Assembly (NCBI GenBank): GCA_037447655.1
Contig: JBBHKE010002748.1
Location: 47,587 to 111,586 of the forward strand
DNA: 64,000 nucleotides
DNA from: Zygnema cylindricum
Taxonomy: Eukaryota; Streptophyta; Zygnematophyceae; Zygnematales; Zygnemataceae
Direction: 5' to 3'
Below the pieces are notes generated by a model. The model saw nothing but the letters and a program-made list of their open reading frames with translations, did no database searches and had not been told where the DNA came from. Shown here in pieces: positions 1 to 9,800 of this stretch (its first letter is position 1; every line of letters begins with the position of its first letter). A program made the position numbers and the translations under genes.

Positions 1-662
1 TCACTTGTCTAGGAGGTTCCAGTAGTCTACTACGACTATTGATACCTCCAGAGCCCAAAAAGAACAACCAACAAGTACGCAAATGAAATTCAACGCAAAA
101 ATATAGAAATAATTGAATCACCTTGCCCGAAGAAATAGAATGAAAGATGAAATCAATATTGATGGCGAAGCAAGCTCAACATACCCCGGAGATCAACGAT
201 GACAAAGAGAGGAGACGATATCTTTCCCAATGGTACCGAAGAAAGGTAAGATTCTCTTTCACCCCTCGGTTTCCGCCAGACACACCCGACAAGACTCTTC
301 TCGGTTTCGAACAGCAAAAAGTCCAAATCGCCCAAAGGATGGATGGTGCCAACTACCCGTCCGAACTACGATTACCACAAGAGACAAATTCAAAACAAAG
401 ATGGCAATAGAGTCAACACACAAGACAAAAGTTCTCCAACAGAAAGTTTGCTTGGATTTTTTGGGGGTTTTCTTAGGAGACGGTACTGAAAAAGCAACAT
501 GTCTCTTTCGGCCCGAAGTGCCTTATACAACCAAGTTTGTCTTTTTTGAGGTTTAAAGTTTAACGCAAAGCAAGTAGCCAATGAGCGGGGAGCAAATGCG
601 AACAAACTGACATAAGCAAAATTAAGCCATACTACACTCAGGGCAAAAAGTTATACTTCTGA
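1..662. other. No gene recognised
   Basis: No coding signature, RNA gene or repeat that I can support. Short open frames here overlap on both strands and match no family I know. The stretch lies directly beyond the 3' (coding-sense) end of the minus-strand copia relic and may be further decayed element sequence. Confidence 0.5.
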
Positions 663-1326
663 TTGTCGTTAGATCCACAGCTGGAAGTCTACCGCGGAAC
701 CACTTGGGTGAACCCATATGCTACCAACCGAGCCTTATATCTTTCAATGGTATTATCAGGGTTCAAATTTCAATTTAAACACCCATTTGCACCCAATCGG
801 TTTTCTGTCCGGAGGACTGTCCACCAGCTCCCAAGTATTTGCTTCCATGATAGAGGCCATCTCATCATTTATGGCTCTAACCCATCTGTCTTTCTCCGCA
901 CTTTCCATTGCCTCCGAGTATGACTGAGGCTCATCAAGGTGAGACAGCTTAGTTACCTTGTGTGCAGCCTGTCTTTCCTGTAGCCTTTTGTTGCTTCTTC
1001 GTCCTCCCTCAAAGTTCGAAGCTGGAATGGAGGGAAGTCTCGGGTTCCTCCTCACTGTGTGATCGGCTCCCCTATCCATAGAGACCGTTTCTGGCTCCTC
1101 CTCCTCCATCTCCTCCAAGTGTGTAGAGATATGGGGAGATTCCGGTATGTCTCCCCAATCTTCAATATCCCCTAAATCTGCAATCACTTTTTCCCTCATT
1201 TCTCTTTCGAGAAAATCTAAGTCCTCCACAATCTTAGACTCAAAGCCGATTCTTATATTTTTTGTATATTTGAAGGGATCAAATGACTTCCCTTCATCCA
1301 TGACAACTAGGTGTTTTACCAGAATT
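663..1326 (-). mobile_element. Ty1/copia retrotransposon relic (integrase tail to start of reverse transcriptase)
   Basis: Read on the minus strand, this is the linker after integrase and the N-terminal part of a copia reverse transcriptase. It begins with a segment reading LVKHLVVMDEGKSFDPFKYT and continues through an acidic linker to the RVT_2 motif WELVDSPPDRKPIGCKWVFK near 760-800. After a one-base shift near 755 the frame continues as TIERYKARLVAYGFTQ, another RVT_2 hallmark, before a stop. The first 20 residues are nearly identical to the end of the plus-strand copia relic at 23.5-26.0 kb, so both come from one family. No LTR, RNase H or upstream domains are present. It is a truncated, frameshifted copy, not a gene. 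Confidence 0.85.
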
Positions 1327-1330
1327 ATAT

Positions 1331-2098
1331 ATTGTTGTAGAAATTGATGGTTCTTTTAGTATTTTCTAGGTCTTAAATAAAATGCAGGAAAGAAGCCAAG
1401 GCAGTTTGCCTCTAACTTCTCTCTTCAACTCCCACACATGTTGCAGTCACTAAAAGTCGGAGAGGAAGCTAGAGCCATTGGGAAACTTTTGAGTATTATA
1501 TCTTGAGTGTTGTCGGGTCAATTGTATAGAAACTTGGGAGTTGTCAGTGTTTATGCTGCTCTATACTTTGATAGAGCTTTGTGAAGTTTGGATGCTTGTA
1601 TAATATTTGGTGAGCACTTCAAAAATGCTGTTTGGTAGGATTCTTGATAGCTTCTGAGAGTGTATCAAGACTACTTATACTACTACTGCTACTCCTCCAC
1701 CTGCACCGGTGGTCGTAGAACAACAAAATCCAGTCGCGTGGCGATTTCTGATAAAGTTTTTTGACGGGCTGGATTCTCTGGCCTGGCGGTCGAAAAAATG
1801 AAAACGCCAAAATGCGTTAACATGACAACAAACATGAAGTACATTCAAAGTAACGACTTGACGTTTGCTGTACTTTTGAAGTATTGGTTTTTTTGTACGG
1901 CTAAAATTTTTCTCGTACGGAATTGCGTTTTGGGTGAAAATGACAGGGAAAAATTGATATTTTAATATATGAAGACATACCTTATAACGGTGTGGTTAAA
2001 TGAGACAAAAATAAGGTTTATTACTGAATTTTGTACTTGACCGTACAATGCCGTACTATCTTTTCGTGAGTTTTTTGAAACAACATTACTGAAAATAA
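1331..2098. other. AT-rich intergenic DNA, no gene
   Basis: No coding or RNA gene signal. Its right part runs into the inverted-repeat DNA elements that begin near 2.1 kb. Confidence 0.5.
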
Positions 2099-2102
2099 AA
2101 TT

Positions 2103-2290
2103 ATGATTCTTCCAGGATCGGGGAGAAAACATCCACCGTCCGATTATGTTTTGGTCTTCATCCGCGAAGCAATCGCTCGATCCGCCCTTGTAATGGTGAA
2201 CCTACCTCTCGGAGGTGAGTACACCATCACAGAACCTGTTAAATCGCTACACGTGGACGATAGACACGTGCAACGACTAAAATTTTTTAC
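2103..2290 (+). pseudogene. Decayed peptide-coding segment, copy 1 (unknown family)
   Basis: Open for about 60 codons, starting MILPGSGRKHPPSDYVLVF. The pattern ILP, then an aromatic and FxRE, then a Gly/Pro turn is shared with the plus-strand segment at 3.55 kb and the minus-strand segment at 46.3-46.5 kb, in equivalent frames. All three lie beside the same repeat ends (a TTAGGGTG...CCATTAG motif). The similarity at protein level suggests a once-translated domain of a transposon. I do not recognise the domain. It could also be coincidental conservation of a repeat. Confidence 0.3.
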
Positions 2291-2700
2291 ACATCCCCAA
2301 AATCACGTGCCTTTAGACAAGGTGACCGTAAAATCTTTGCCGAAAAGATGTATGCATTTTTGCCAGAAATAGTACGATATTTTTTTCAAAAACAAGTACG
2401 GTTTTTGTCTTCCTTCCAACTTCATGGTTTCGAGCTTTATTTTTTTTCTTTCGTTTTGAAATACAAATTCAAATTGCGAAAGTACACGTACAAGATACGC
2501 AGGTACAAATTTTGAAACGAAATTGGTCGGTTTCAAAATCTTTGACGATTTTAAAGATGGGATCCTTAACTTACATGGAGCCACTCAAATTGAACCACGT
2601 ATATAAAAACTTATTTACAGACGTTACGCGATGTAACTGAGGCCTTTGTATTACAAAAATATTGTTGTACGTACAATTACAGAGACCTCCTGATGTAACA

Positions 2701-2740
2701 ACACCCTAATGGAACTTCACACACCCTAATGGAACTTCAC
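2701..2740 (+). repeat. Perfect 20-bp tandem duplication
   Basis: The unit ACACCCTAATGGAACTTCAC occurs twice head to tail. It contains the terminal motif (CCTAATGGAACTTCACCCTAA) that recurs at 3455, 4806 and 5531. Confidence 0.9.
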
Positions 2741-3222
2741 CCTAAGGGTGAAGTTTTATTAGGGTGGCCTTCCATTAGCGAAAAAGTGGGGTTTTTTATT
2801 GAAAGCCATACCGTTTCGTACAGGTTCGTACCAATTTTTATTTTTTTTAATGATAACATCATTACAGAAAAATGTCCAAGGTTGTAGGTGTAAATTCGGC
2901 CCGTCGGATGCTATTACAGTTTTAATCTGTGACGCCACATCACTAACCCCACAGTTTTTTAAGACTGTGCACAAGGAGGACAATTCTCAAAAACTGAACG
3001 TGTAAAAATGAGCTGCGTGGAAAAGGGCAAAAAAATCCACGATGAGTGCGCGCGTATGTGCGTACACGTCGCATGGGCCATCTGCATTCCGCCAGGGTGG
3101 CTGCGAATGAGCCGAAATTATTCCGTCACGCTCCCACCATCAAAGTCTGGCGCCGCCTTTTTGTCGTTCTGTTTTGAAATTTTGGGTAGTACATTTAATG
3201 CCCTCTGTACGAGTCATTAATT

Positions 3223-3285
3223 ACCTCCGCCGTTACAGATATTATCTCCGCTGGTACAGATATTACCTCTGCTCATACAAATATT
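3223..3285 (+). repeat. 21-bp tandem repeat, three diverged copies
   Basis: Three consecutive 21-bp units with the pattern (A)YCTCYGC...TACARATATT at 3223, 3244 and 3265. Confidence 0.8.
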
Positions 3286-3532
3286 GCGTTCAAACATTGC
3301 ATTCGAAGATTCTTGTAAGATTTCAAGAATTGAATATTAACCTACGTGTTACCAACAAGAATAAGCCACGCATATAAAAAGTGGTTTACTGACGTAACTT
3401 CATGGAAGTCACACCCTTCAGTAAAATTTTCCGTACAATTACTGAAGCACCTAATGGAAGGTCACCCTTAGACGAAAAGTGAGGTTGTTAACATAAATTT
3501 GGACCTCTCCGTACTATGTCGTACCTCTCATT

Positions 3533-3736
3533 TTGTTTTTATCCGTAAAGCAACATGACAGAGGAATCTTGCCAATATTCTCCAAAAGTCTGGGAGTTAA
3601 CAATGATCGTAAGATATTTTTTTGCGAAGTATTCGCTTCGCAAGTTTCCGTAATTAGTGATATACCTCGGGAGGTACATCACCAATCACAAAAATATTTG
3701 AGCCGTGACACGTTGGATAATGAGCATACGTGTTAA
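3533..3736 (+). pseudogene. Decayed peptide-coding segment, copy 2 (unknown family)
   Basis: Contains GILPIFSKSLGVNNDRKIFF, which parallels KILPIFSKIMGGNNDCWMF encoded on the minus strand at 46.3-46.5 kb. Flanking DNA is also similar, including an inverted GGAGGTACATCACCA word. It sits inside the 2.76-5.55 kb composite element. Function unknown. Confidence 0.3.
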
Positions 3737-3865
3737 GATGTCAACCAACGAAAATCCAACATTTTTGGCACAGGATATCTTTAAACAAATTATAGACCTT
3801 TGGTCGACCGTTTGAAAACCTTTAAATAGGCCCAATTTCCGTCCGTCTGCACGCGTAAACGGTGT

Positions 3866-4001
3866 GTCCCCCGGTCAACGTCAACAAACGGGTAACGTTG
3901 CCCCTCGGCCCACGTCAGCAAACTGGTAACGTTGTCCCTCGGCCTACGTCGGCAAACAGGTAGCTTTGTCTCTCTGCTAATATCAGCAAACGGTTAACTT
4001 T
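3866..4001 (+). repeat. 34-bp minisatellite, four copies
   Basis: Four contiguous 34-bp units (3866, 3900, 3934, 3968), each of the form GYCYCYCGGYCNACGTCNNC followed by AAACNGGTAACGTT. The last copy is the most diverged. Confidence 0.85.
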
Positions 4002-4308
4002 CAATGTACTCCATTAGCAATCGTTCTTGACCGTCAGATCTTGGCTGCTCGATACTGTCAATAAATAAAGAAGAAAGCCGCCACGTGCACTAAAGAGTCT
4101 TCAGGCCCGTCAATCATTCGTTTTTGACCGTCCGATTATAGGATGCTGGCAGTTCAGAAGCTAACCGTCCTTTTCAACAAGTACGATTTCGTGTCGTCAA
4201 TTACTTCCTCGATTTTCCGTCAATCGTTGTGTTGATTTGGGTCACGTCTACACATACCTGTACGGACGGCTTGAATAGTACAATAGTACTAAGACATTTG
4301 ATAAACAG

Positions 4309-4386
4309 GACACTGTCCATGCGCGTGTAACGGGCATGATAAACGGGCATGATAAAACATGACACTGTCCATGCACGTGTAACGGG
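4309..4386 (+). repeat. 52-bp-spaced direct repeat
   Basis: A 26-bp word beginning ACACTGTCCATGC and ending GTAACGGGC occurs twice about 52 bp apart, with a short GATAAACGGGCAT repeat between. It lies inside the composite DNA element. Confidence 0.7.
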
Positions 4387-5726
4387 CGTTGATTTACTAG
4401 TACGCATTCAAAAATCCAACAGAAAATACAAACGAAATCTCGTAACGCACTTTTGTCACGCTATTTCTGTTAGCGCTCCATTCGTCACACTATTTTTGAC
4501 AACGCTCATTCGTCACGCGTAAAAACAGGAAACCCTAAAAAACTGAGGTGGTATCTGACAAGGCGTCTGCAAAGAGTACAAAAGTTGTGTTGTACGATGA
4601 CCTGGTACGCACGTACATGGTACGCAACTGAAGATTTTTGGTCGGTGTGAAAATCATTGACGATTTTCAATATCAAATGTATAGCTACTTGGCACCACTC
4701 TTTCTCTAACACATGGATTACAGACTATGCGCAATGGAACTTCGTTCAAATTGTAGCATTCTGTAGTGTTGGCCGTACAATTACACGTACAATTACAGAA
4801 TGTCCTAATGGAACTTCACCCTAAAAGCGTTGTTCCATTTGGCGGTCTCAGTAAACGTCGAAAATTCGTTTACTGTAGTCATCGTTCCATTATGTCGGGT
4901 CAGTAATCGACATTTCATTTGCGTAGCACACTTTGATTGGTCCACGTAATAGATTAATACGATTGTGGTAATCTTCAGAGAATCTCTGACAGCGAATTTT
5001 GACTACATATTTGTACCAGCGAAGGTAAAAAGTGACTCGTACGACGTATTGAATAAAATGTGTACGGACGGACGAAACTTAAGATTTGTAAAAACGTACA
5101 AATATGTCAGAATGGTTAGTGGATGACAAAAGAAGCGTGAAACAATATCCTCTGTCAAAGATTTTCTTGCAGCTTCCGGTGGCCTCGCATCCTACCTGGC
5201 GGAAGGCACATGTCATATGCGACGTGTACCCACCTGGTCGCGCGGTCGTCGTGGATATTTGTTCACTTTTACACGAGGCACGATGCTATACGTTCAAGCG
5301 CTTAAAATTGACCTACTCCGGGTCACTTGTTGCGAAAAAGTGTCAGACGATGGTGTATCCGATTATGCATCTGACGGTCCACATTATGCATCCGACGGTC
5401 CACGTTTACGCCCATAAACATGGAGAATCAAATCCCTCAATCAGTAGGCTTGTTTTTTTGACATTTTATTTTTTATGGTACGGCACTGTACGAAACAGTA
5501 CGGCTTTCAGTAAACAACGGCATTTTTCCCCTAATGGAACCTTACCCTAAGTCAGTTTAGACTTTAGACTATGTTATAATTCTCTATGCAAACACTATTA
5601 GAAATTTAGAATCTACATATTCGCATCTCCACAAGTGAAGACAAACTAATATTCTTTGCCGTCAACTCGAAACAAATTTGGAATTTTTGTGCATGCTGAC
5701 GTTGACTCTCAAAAATTGCTCCAAAT

Positions 5727-6717
5727 CATAGTTCAAAAGTAGGTGTCCGTACGCCCATACAATATGCCTATTGTACGCAAAACATACAATATGCCCTTAA
5801 GACCCATATTGTATTGGCCGCAAAATGAAATAAAATAGGAACAGGGTTGAGTTGCACATCGATCGATAGAGAATTAAACGACATGTCTAAATTTTGAAAA
5901 AAAATCGGACAAAAAAAAATATTTCTGTGAGTTTTGAGGGACTTTTAATTTAAACCGTCAGATTTGGGCGATCGGACGGTCGTTGATGAAAAGTAGGCGA
6001 TTTAAGAAGATCACATGAAAAGCCCATAACACAACTTACGAAAGGACAATCTGTCATATTAGCGTCTGCAATTTTGAGGGCCACACTAAATAAAGCCTCA
6101 AATTGACCAACCACGCAGTAAGGGACGATAAAAAACAAAAATTACCACACTGCCAAAAAAATTACCAAAACCTACGGACCAACCCCGTTGGCGTTCACAC
6201 GGTCGAAACGCGGCTGTCAGACGAATATGTGTGAGCGGGATTTTTTATGACATTTTTTTTTTTCCCTTTTTAGAACGCACATACTCATGCGTCCGCGGTT
6301 TCTAAAACTAATTCATTGTACTTTTTAACTTAAAAAGGTACATTTATGTACGGTCTGACACAGACCGTACACCACTCTATTTAAGAGACAACGTACTTTC
6401 ATTTTTTAAGGTACTTGGAAATAGCCGTAATTAGAGTAATGAAAAATATAGAATAAACTACGCTATTTGAGATTTTTTTAAGGTTTTTTTTTTCCCGGTT
6501 ATTTTTCCCACGGAATGTCATCCTACGCAGTGTCAGTTCGCTAAAAAATTCCGTCCGGCGGCCTGCGCTGTACTTTGATCTTACGTCAGATTCGGACGTT
6601 CGTACAGGAGTGTGCACGACGCACACACATACAGTATGCCTACGCTGCGCGAGTTTTGTGCAAAGTGTTGTGCGCCTACCAAAGGCCTACCATAAAAAAG
6701 CCTACTTTTGAACTATG
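5727..6717. mobile_element. hAT-like non-autonomous DNA transposon, 991 bp
   Basis: The left end CATAGTTCAAAAGTAGG (5727) is the exact reverse complement of the right end (6701-6717). The ends are flanked by near-identical 8-mers, CTCCAAAT (5719-5726) and CTCCAAAG (6718-6725), which look like an aged 8-bp target site duplication. Termini beginning CA and ending TG with 8-bp duplications are typical of the hAT superfamily. The interior is non-coding. It includes a perfect palindrome, GTACGGTCTG-ACA-CAGACCGTAC, at 6348-6370. The element lies just upstream of the purple acid phosphatase gene. A Mutator-like origin is possible if the duplication is 9 bp. Confidence 0.7.
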
Positions 6718-6888
6718 CTCCAAAGTGTTTTTTTCATGAAAAAGGCATGTTCAACTGCCGGGCCGCGCGGGATTTTGACCCACTCTTCCAAATCCCCTCG
6801 GTTCAAAGTTCAAACCGCTTCTTGGCAGCCGAAGGGTGTCCACCCTGTCATTTCGCACTTCGCTAAACGCCAATACACGGCTCGATCT

Positions 6889-9800
6889 ATGTCTGCCGGC
6901 AGCGTGCGCATATCTAGAATGCGCCTGCCACGTGGCATGCGTCCTGACCTGGCCTCACATCTATGCTGCCTCTTACCCATTCTTTTTCTATTGATGATCT
7001 GGACATGGTGGCCGCTGGGAGGGCATCGCTCTGGACCTCTCTACTTCATCAGTGTGGGGGATTTTGGGACGGCCACGACATCGCAGAGGCTGGTGGCGGC
7101 ACAGGTTGGCTGCGAACGAATCAGATCCTCGTACACATGCTCTTGTGCTGCTGCTTTCATGACGTCAGGTTCACTTATCCTGAGATGTTTTGGACGTTGT
7201 AGTACTTTTTAACCGCTAGGAAGGAGTATGCTGGCAGTATACTATAGTCAATCAGCTTCTTAATGACCTCACTGGAGTTTTCTCAGATGGCGATTCAAGC
7301 TGCAAAGAAGCATGTTAAGTTTGTTTTATCGCTTGGTGATAATGTTTACCCTTCTGGAGTTAAAAACTTGACCGATCCTCTTTTCACCACCGTTTTTGAG
7401 GTGATTTCCCAATCCCAATGCTGAACCTTTTACGTGTTTCCAAGCTGTATTACAAAAACCAAACAAAAAACAAACTTCAGATGTGTTCAGCAACCGCATT
7501 TTCATCGCGTTATGCTCAGGCTTTCAGGCTTTCATCTGTGGAGGACATGTGAAGTAGACGCGGAAACGCGGTATTATCAACGGTGAAACTTGGCGGATCT
7601 GTTTGTTCTATTGATGTTTTGTTATTGTTCCTCCATAGCACAGAGCAGTGAGTGAACTGTTAGTTTTTGCGATCCGGTTCTGTTGCAACTTTTTCCCATA
7701 GCTGGTAGAGCACATTGTCTTAACATTTTTTCAGGTGTGCTTTTTTTCTCTCCGCAGGATATTTATACCCAGGACTCATTGCAGATGCCATGGTGAGCTT
7801 CTTTGTCTTTCACTGCTTAGTTCCTGCCAAATTATTTGTATCCTTCCTACTGATCTACTTTCTTTACTGCTTCATAACGTCTTCCTGTAGCACAGAAGAA
7901 GAGCTTGTGCTAATGCCTCAATATGTTGTTGAACTTTCAAATGGCTATTCCGTGATTTTTATTTTATGCAAGCTAAGAAGGGAATAGAATTAAGGAATCT
8001 GTTGGTTTGAGGCAACCTTTTCGTTGCAGTGGGAAGTTATCATCCATAGAAATACTAGTTTACGCCAGCCTATTTCAGACCGTAAAGTGTTCCACAGGCT
8101 AGTGTAGAGGTTAGTTGTACATTTGTATCTTCCAAACGAGTTAGGGATGGTCATTTTGAAGAGTTTTGCACTGCTAGAAATCGCGTGATCATTTGGAATA
8201 GCTATGCAAGGAAGTATTGTGTGCTTGTCAGGGATGATAGATTCATTGCCAGTTTTTTTTAAAAAATTGTATATGCCCTGTGGTCACTAATTTAGAATTT
8301 ATAAACTGGACGTGTGTTCTGTTCTTTTGTCCGATGACAACAAAGAGGAGAGTCCTCGTGGATAGAGTACTATGAATTGCACAACTGTGGAAGAAGACAT
8401 ATTCCTGCACCTATGAACAAGATAGCGGCAGCCGATAGTGTTACCCCCTGCTCTTCAAAACGAGTATGATGATTAGTGTCATTGGCCTTTGTCTGGGCAA
8501 TGACTAGCACTTAAGAAATTATGAAAGTCTTTTTTGTACTTGAGAAAGTGCTTTTACTTAAATGTTGGCGGTTGGTAAGTCACATGGGAATTTGTTCTTA
8601 GGAAAACCTAAAGTGTCCTGGATTAAGACATCAGCGGAAGATTCAAAAGTGACGAAACATGATGGCTTAACACAGTAGTGCTAGACCCTGACATGAGATT
8701 CCGAATTAGCTTAGACCGTACTAAATTCAAAGTTCTGGCTGTATTCAACTGGTCTGCATTCTGCATATCTTGCAAGGCAATCGCATTTTCTACTCGAGCA
8801 TTTATAAATATAGGTCCCGTGCATGTCCTGTAATCCCTTAGCTTGGTTTTTAAAAACGGGTCTGGTACATCTGTCATGATTTGCAGATCGTCCGTTGCAA
8901 GCTGTTCCTTGTACCATATAATGGTTTTAGGTTTGAATGGCACAGCCTTATCTTAGATATTGAATATTCAGTATCAAAAAAATTAGCGTAATTAATATGT
9001 TTACCTTGCCGCTGTTATACGGTCAACACTTAAGTTTGGGCCGTAAATTTGAAATGTGAATTTTCTTATGTCATTTTCTTACTGCATTGTCCCACAACCC
9101 TCGTCTCACCATACTTCTCTGTCCATCCATTTATCAATCCCTTTCAGCTCAGAGTATGTGTCTGTTTGTCTGTATCTGTTCAAACAAAACACGTTTCAAA
9201 ACCAGCACTTCTTCATCATTTTATGTCCATATCTTCACGTTTTTGTCGAGACTTGCGGTCTGGTAATCTCATTAAAGCTGTAAAGATGCACTCGTGTCTG
9301 TCTTGTTGAATATCCTTGAAGAGGCCCTGTTGCTCTTTTGGAATCGAAAAAATAAAAAGTTGCACGAGGATCCTCAATTTTGGGTTTTTTCCCCTGCTCC
9401 AATCATTCTACAAAAACCTTCCAGGAGCTTTAGATGAGAGATCTTGAGTTTTGCGCTTAGACCAGTTTTTTAGTTGACTGGTTGCTTAGCTGTGCAGGTA
9501 CATGACATTGGGTGACCATGACCACCGGGGCAGTGTACAGGCAGAAGTTGACTTCTCAAAAGTGTCAAAAAAGTGGAACATGTCCGCTCCATATTATAAA
9601 CTCACTGTGCCTTTAGGAGGTCGACATTCTTTAGACTTGGTTGTAACCGATAGTGTTTGTCTTGAGGTGATTATTCCCTGCAAAGTCTTTCCAAACTTTT
9701 TTATCTTTTCGCTTTAATATTTAGCTCAGCTAGTTTTTCTGTTGGCATTAAGCTTAACTGGTGAAAATAGGATCTGGTTGTTACCCTTTTTCCCTTTTCC

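Larger units (their letters stand above)
2759..5550. mobile_element. Composite DNA element with about 90-bp imperfect terminal inverted repeats
   Basis: The left arm (2759-2850) starts TTAGGGTGGCCTTCCATTAG. The reverse complement of the right arm (5459-5550) starts TTAGGGTAAGGTTCCATTAG. Both go on to share GAAAGCC, a GT-rich TTTCGTACAG word and a T-rich tail, so the inverted repeats extend about 90 bp with mismatches. Internal copies of the same end motif at about 3455 and 4806-4826 show that the interval is nested or composite, not one clean element. No target site duplication is obvious at either outer edge. No transposase domain was recognised. A related piece lies at 46.3-46.6 kb on the other strand. 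Confidence 0.55.

Noticed and set aside
6756-6830. Possible tRNA-like text (GGTTCAAAGTTCAAACC)
   Set aside because: No cloverleaf arms could be paired.
6715-6888. Upstream in-frame extension of phosphatase exon 1 from ATG 6715
   Set aside because: The ATG is part of the hAT-like element's terminal repeat and target duplication, and the extra residues resemble no phosphatase. A later Met (6889) before the hydrophobic anchor is more plausible.
8623-8943. 106-codon minus-strand open frame inside a phosphatase intron
   Set aside because: No recognisable domain, and it is enclosed in a well-supported plus-strand gene. Length alone is not evidence in this composition.
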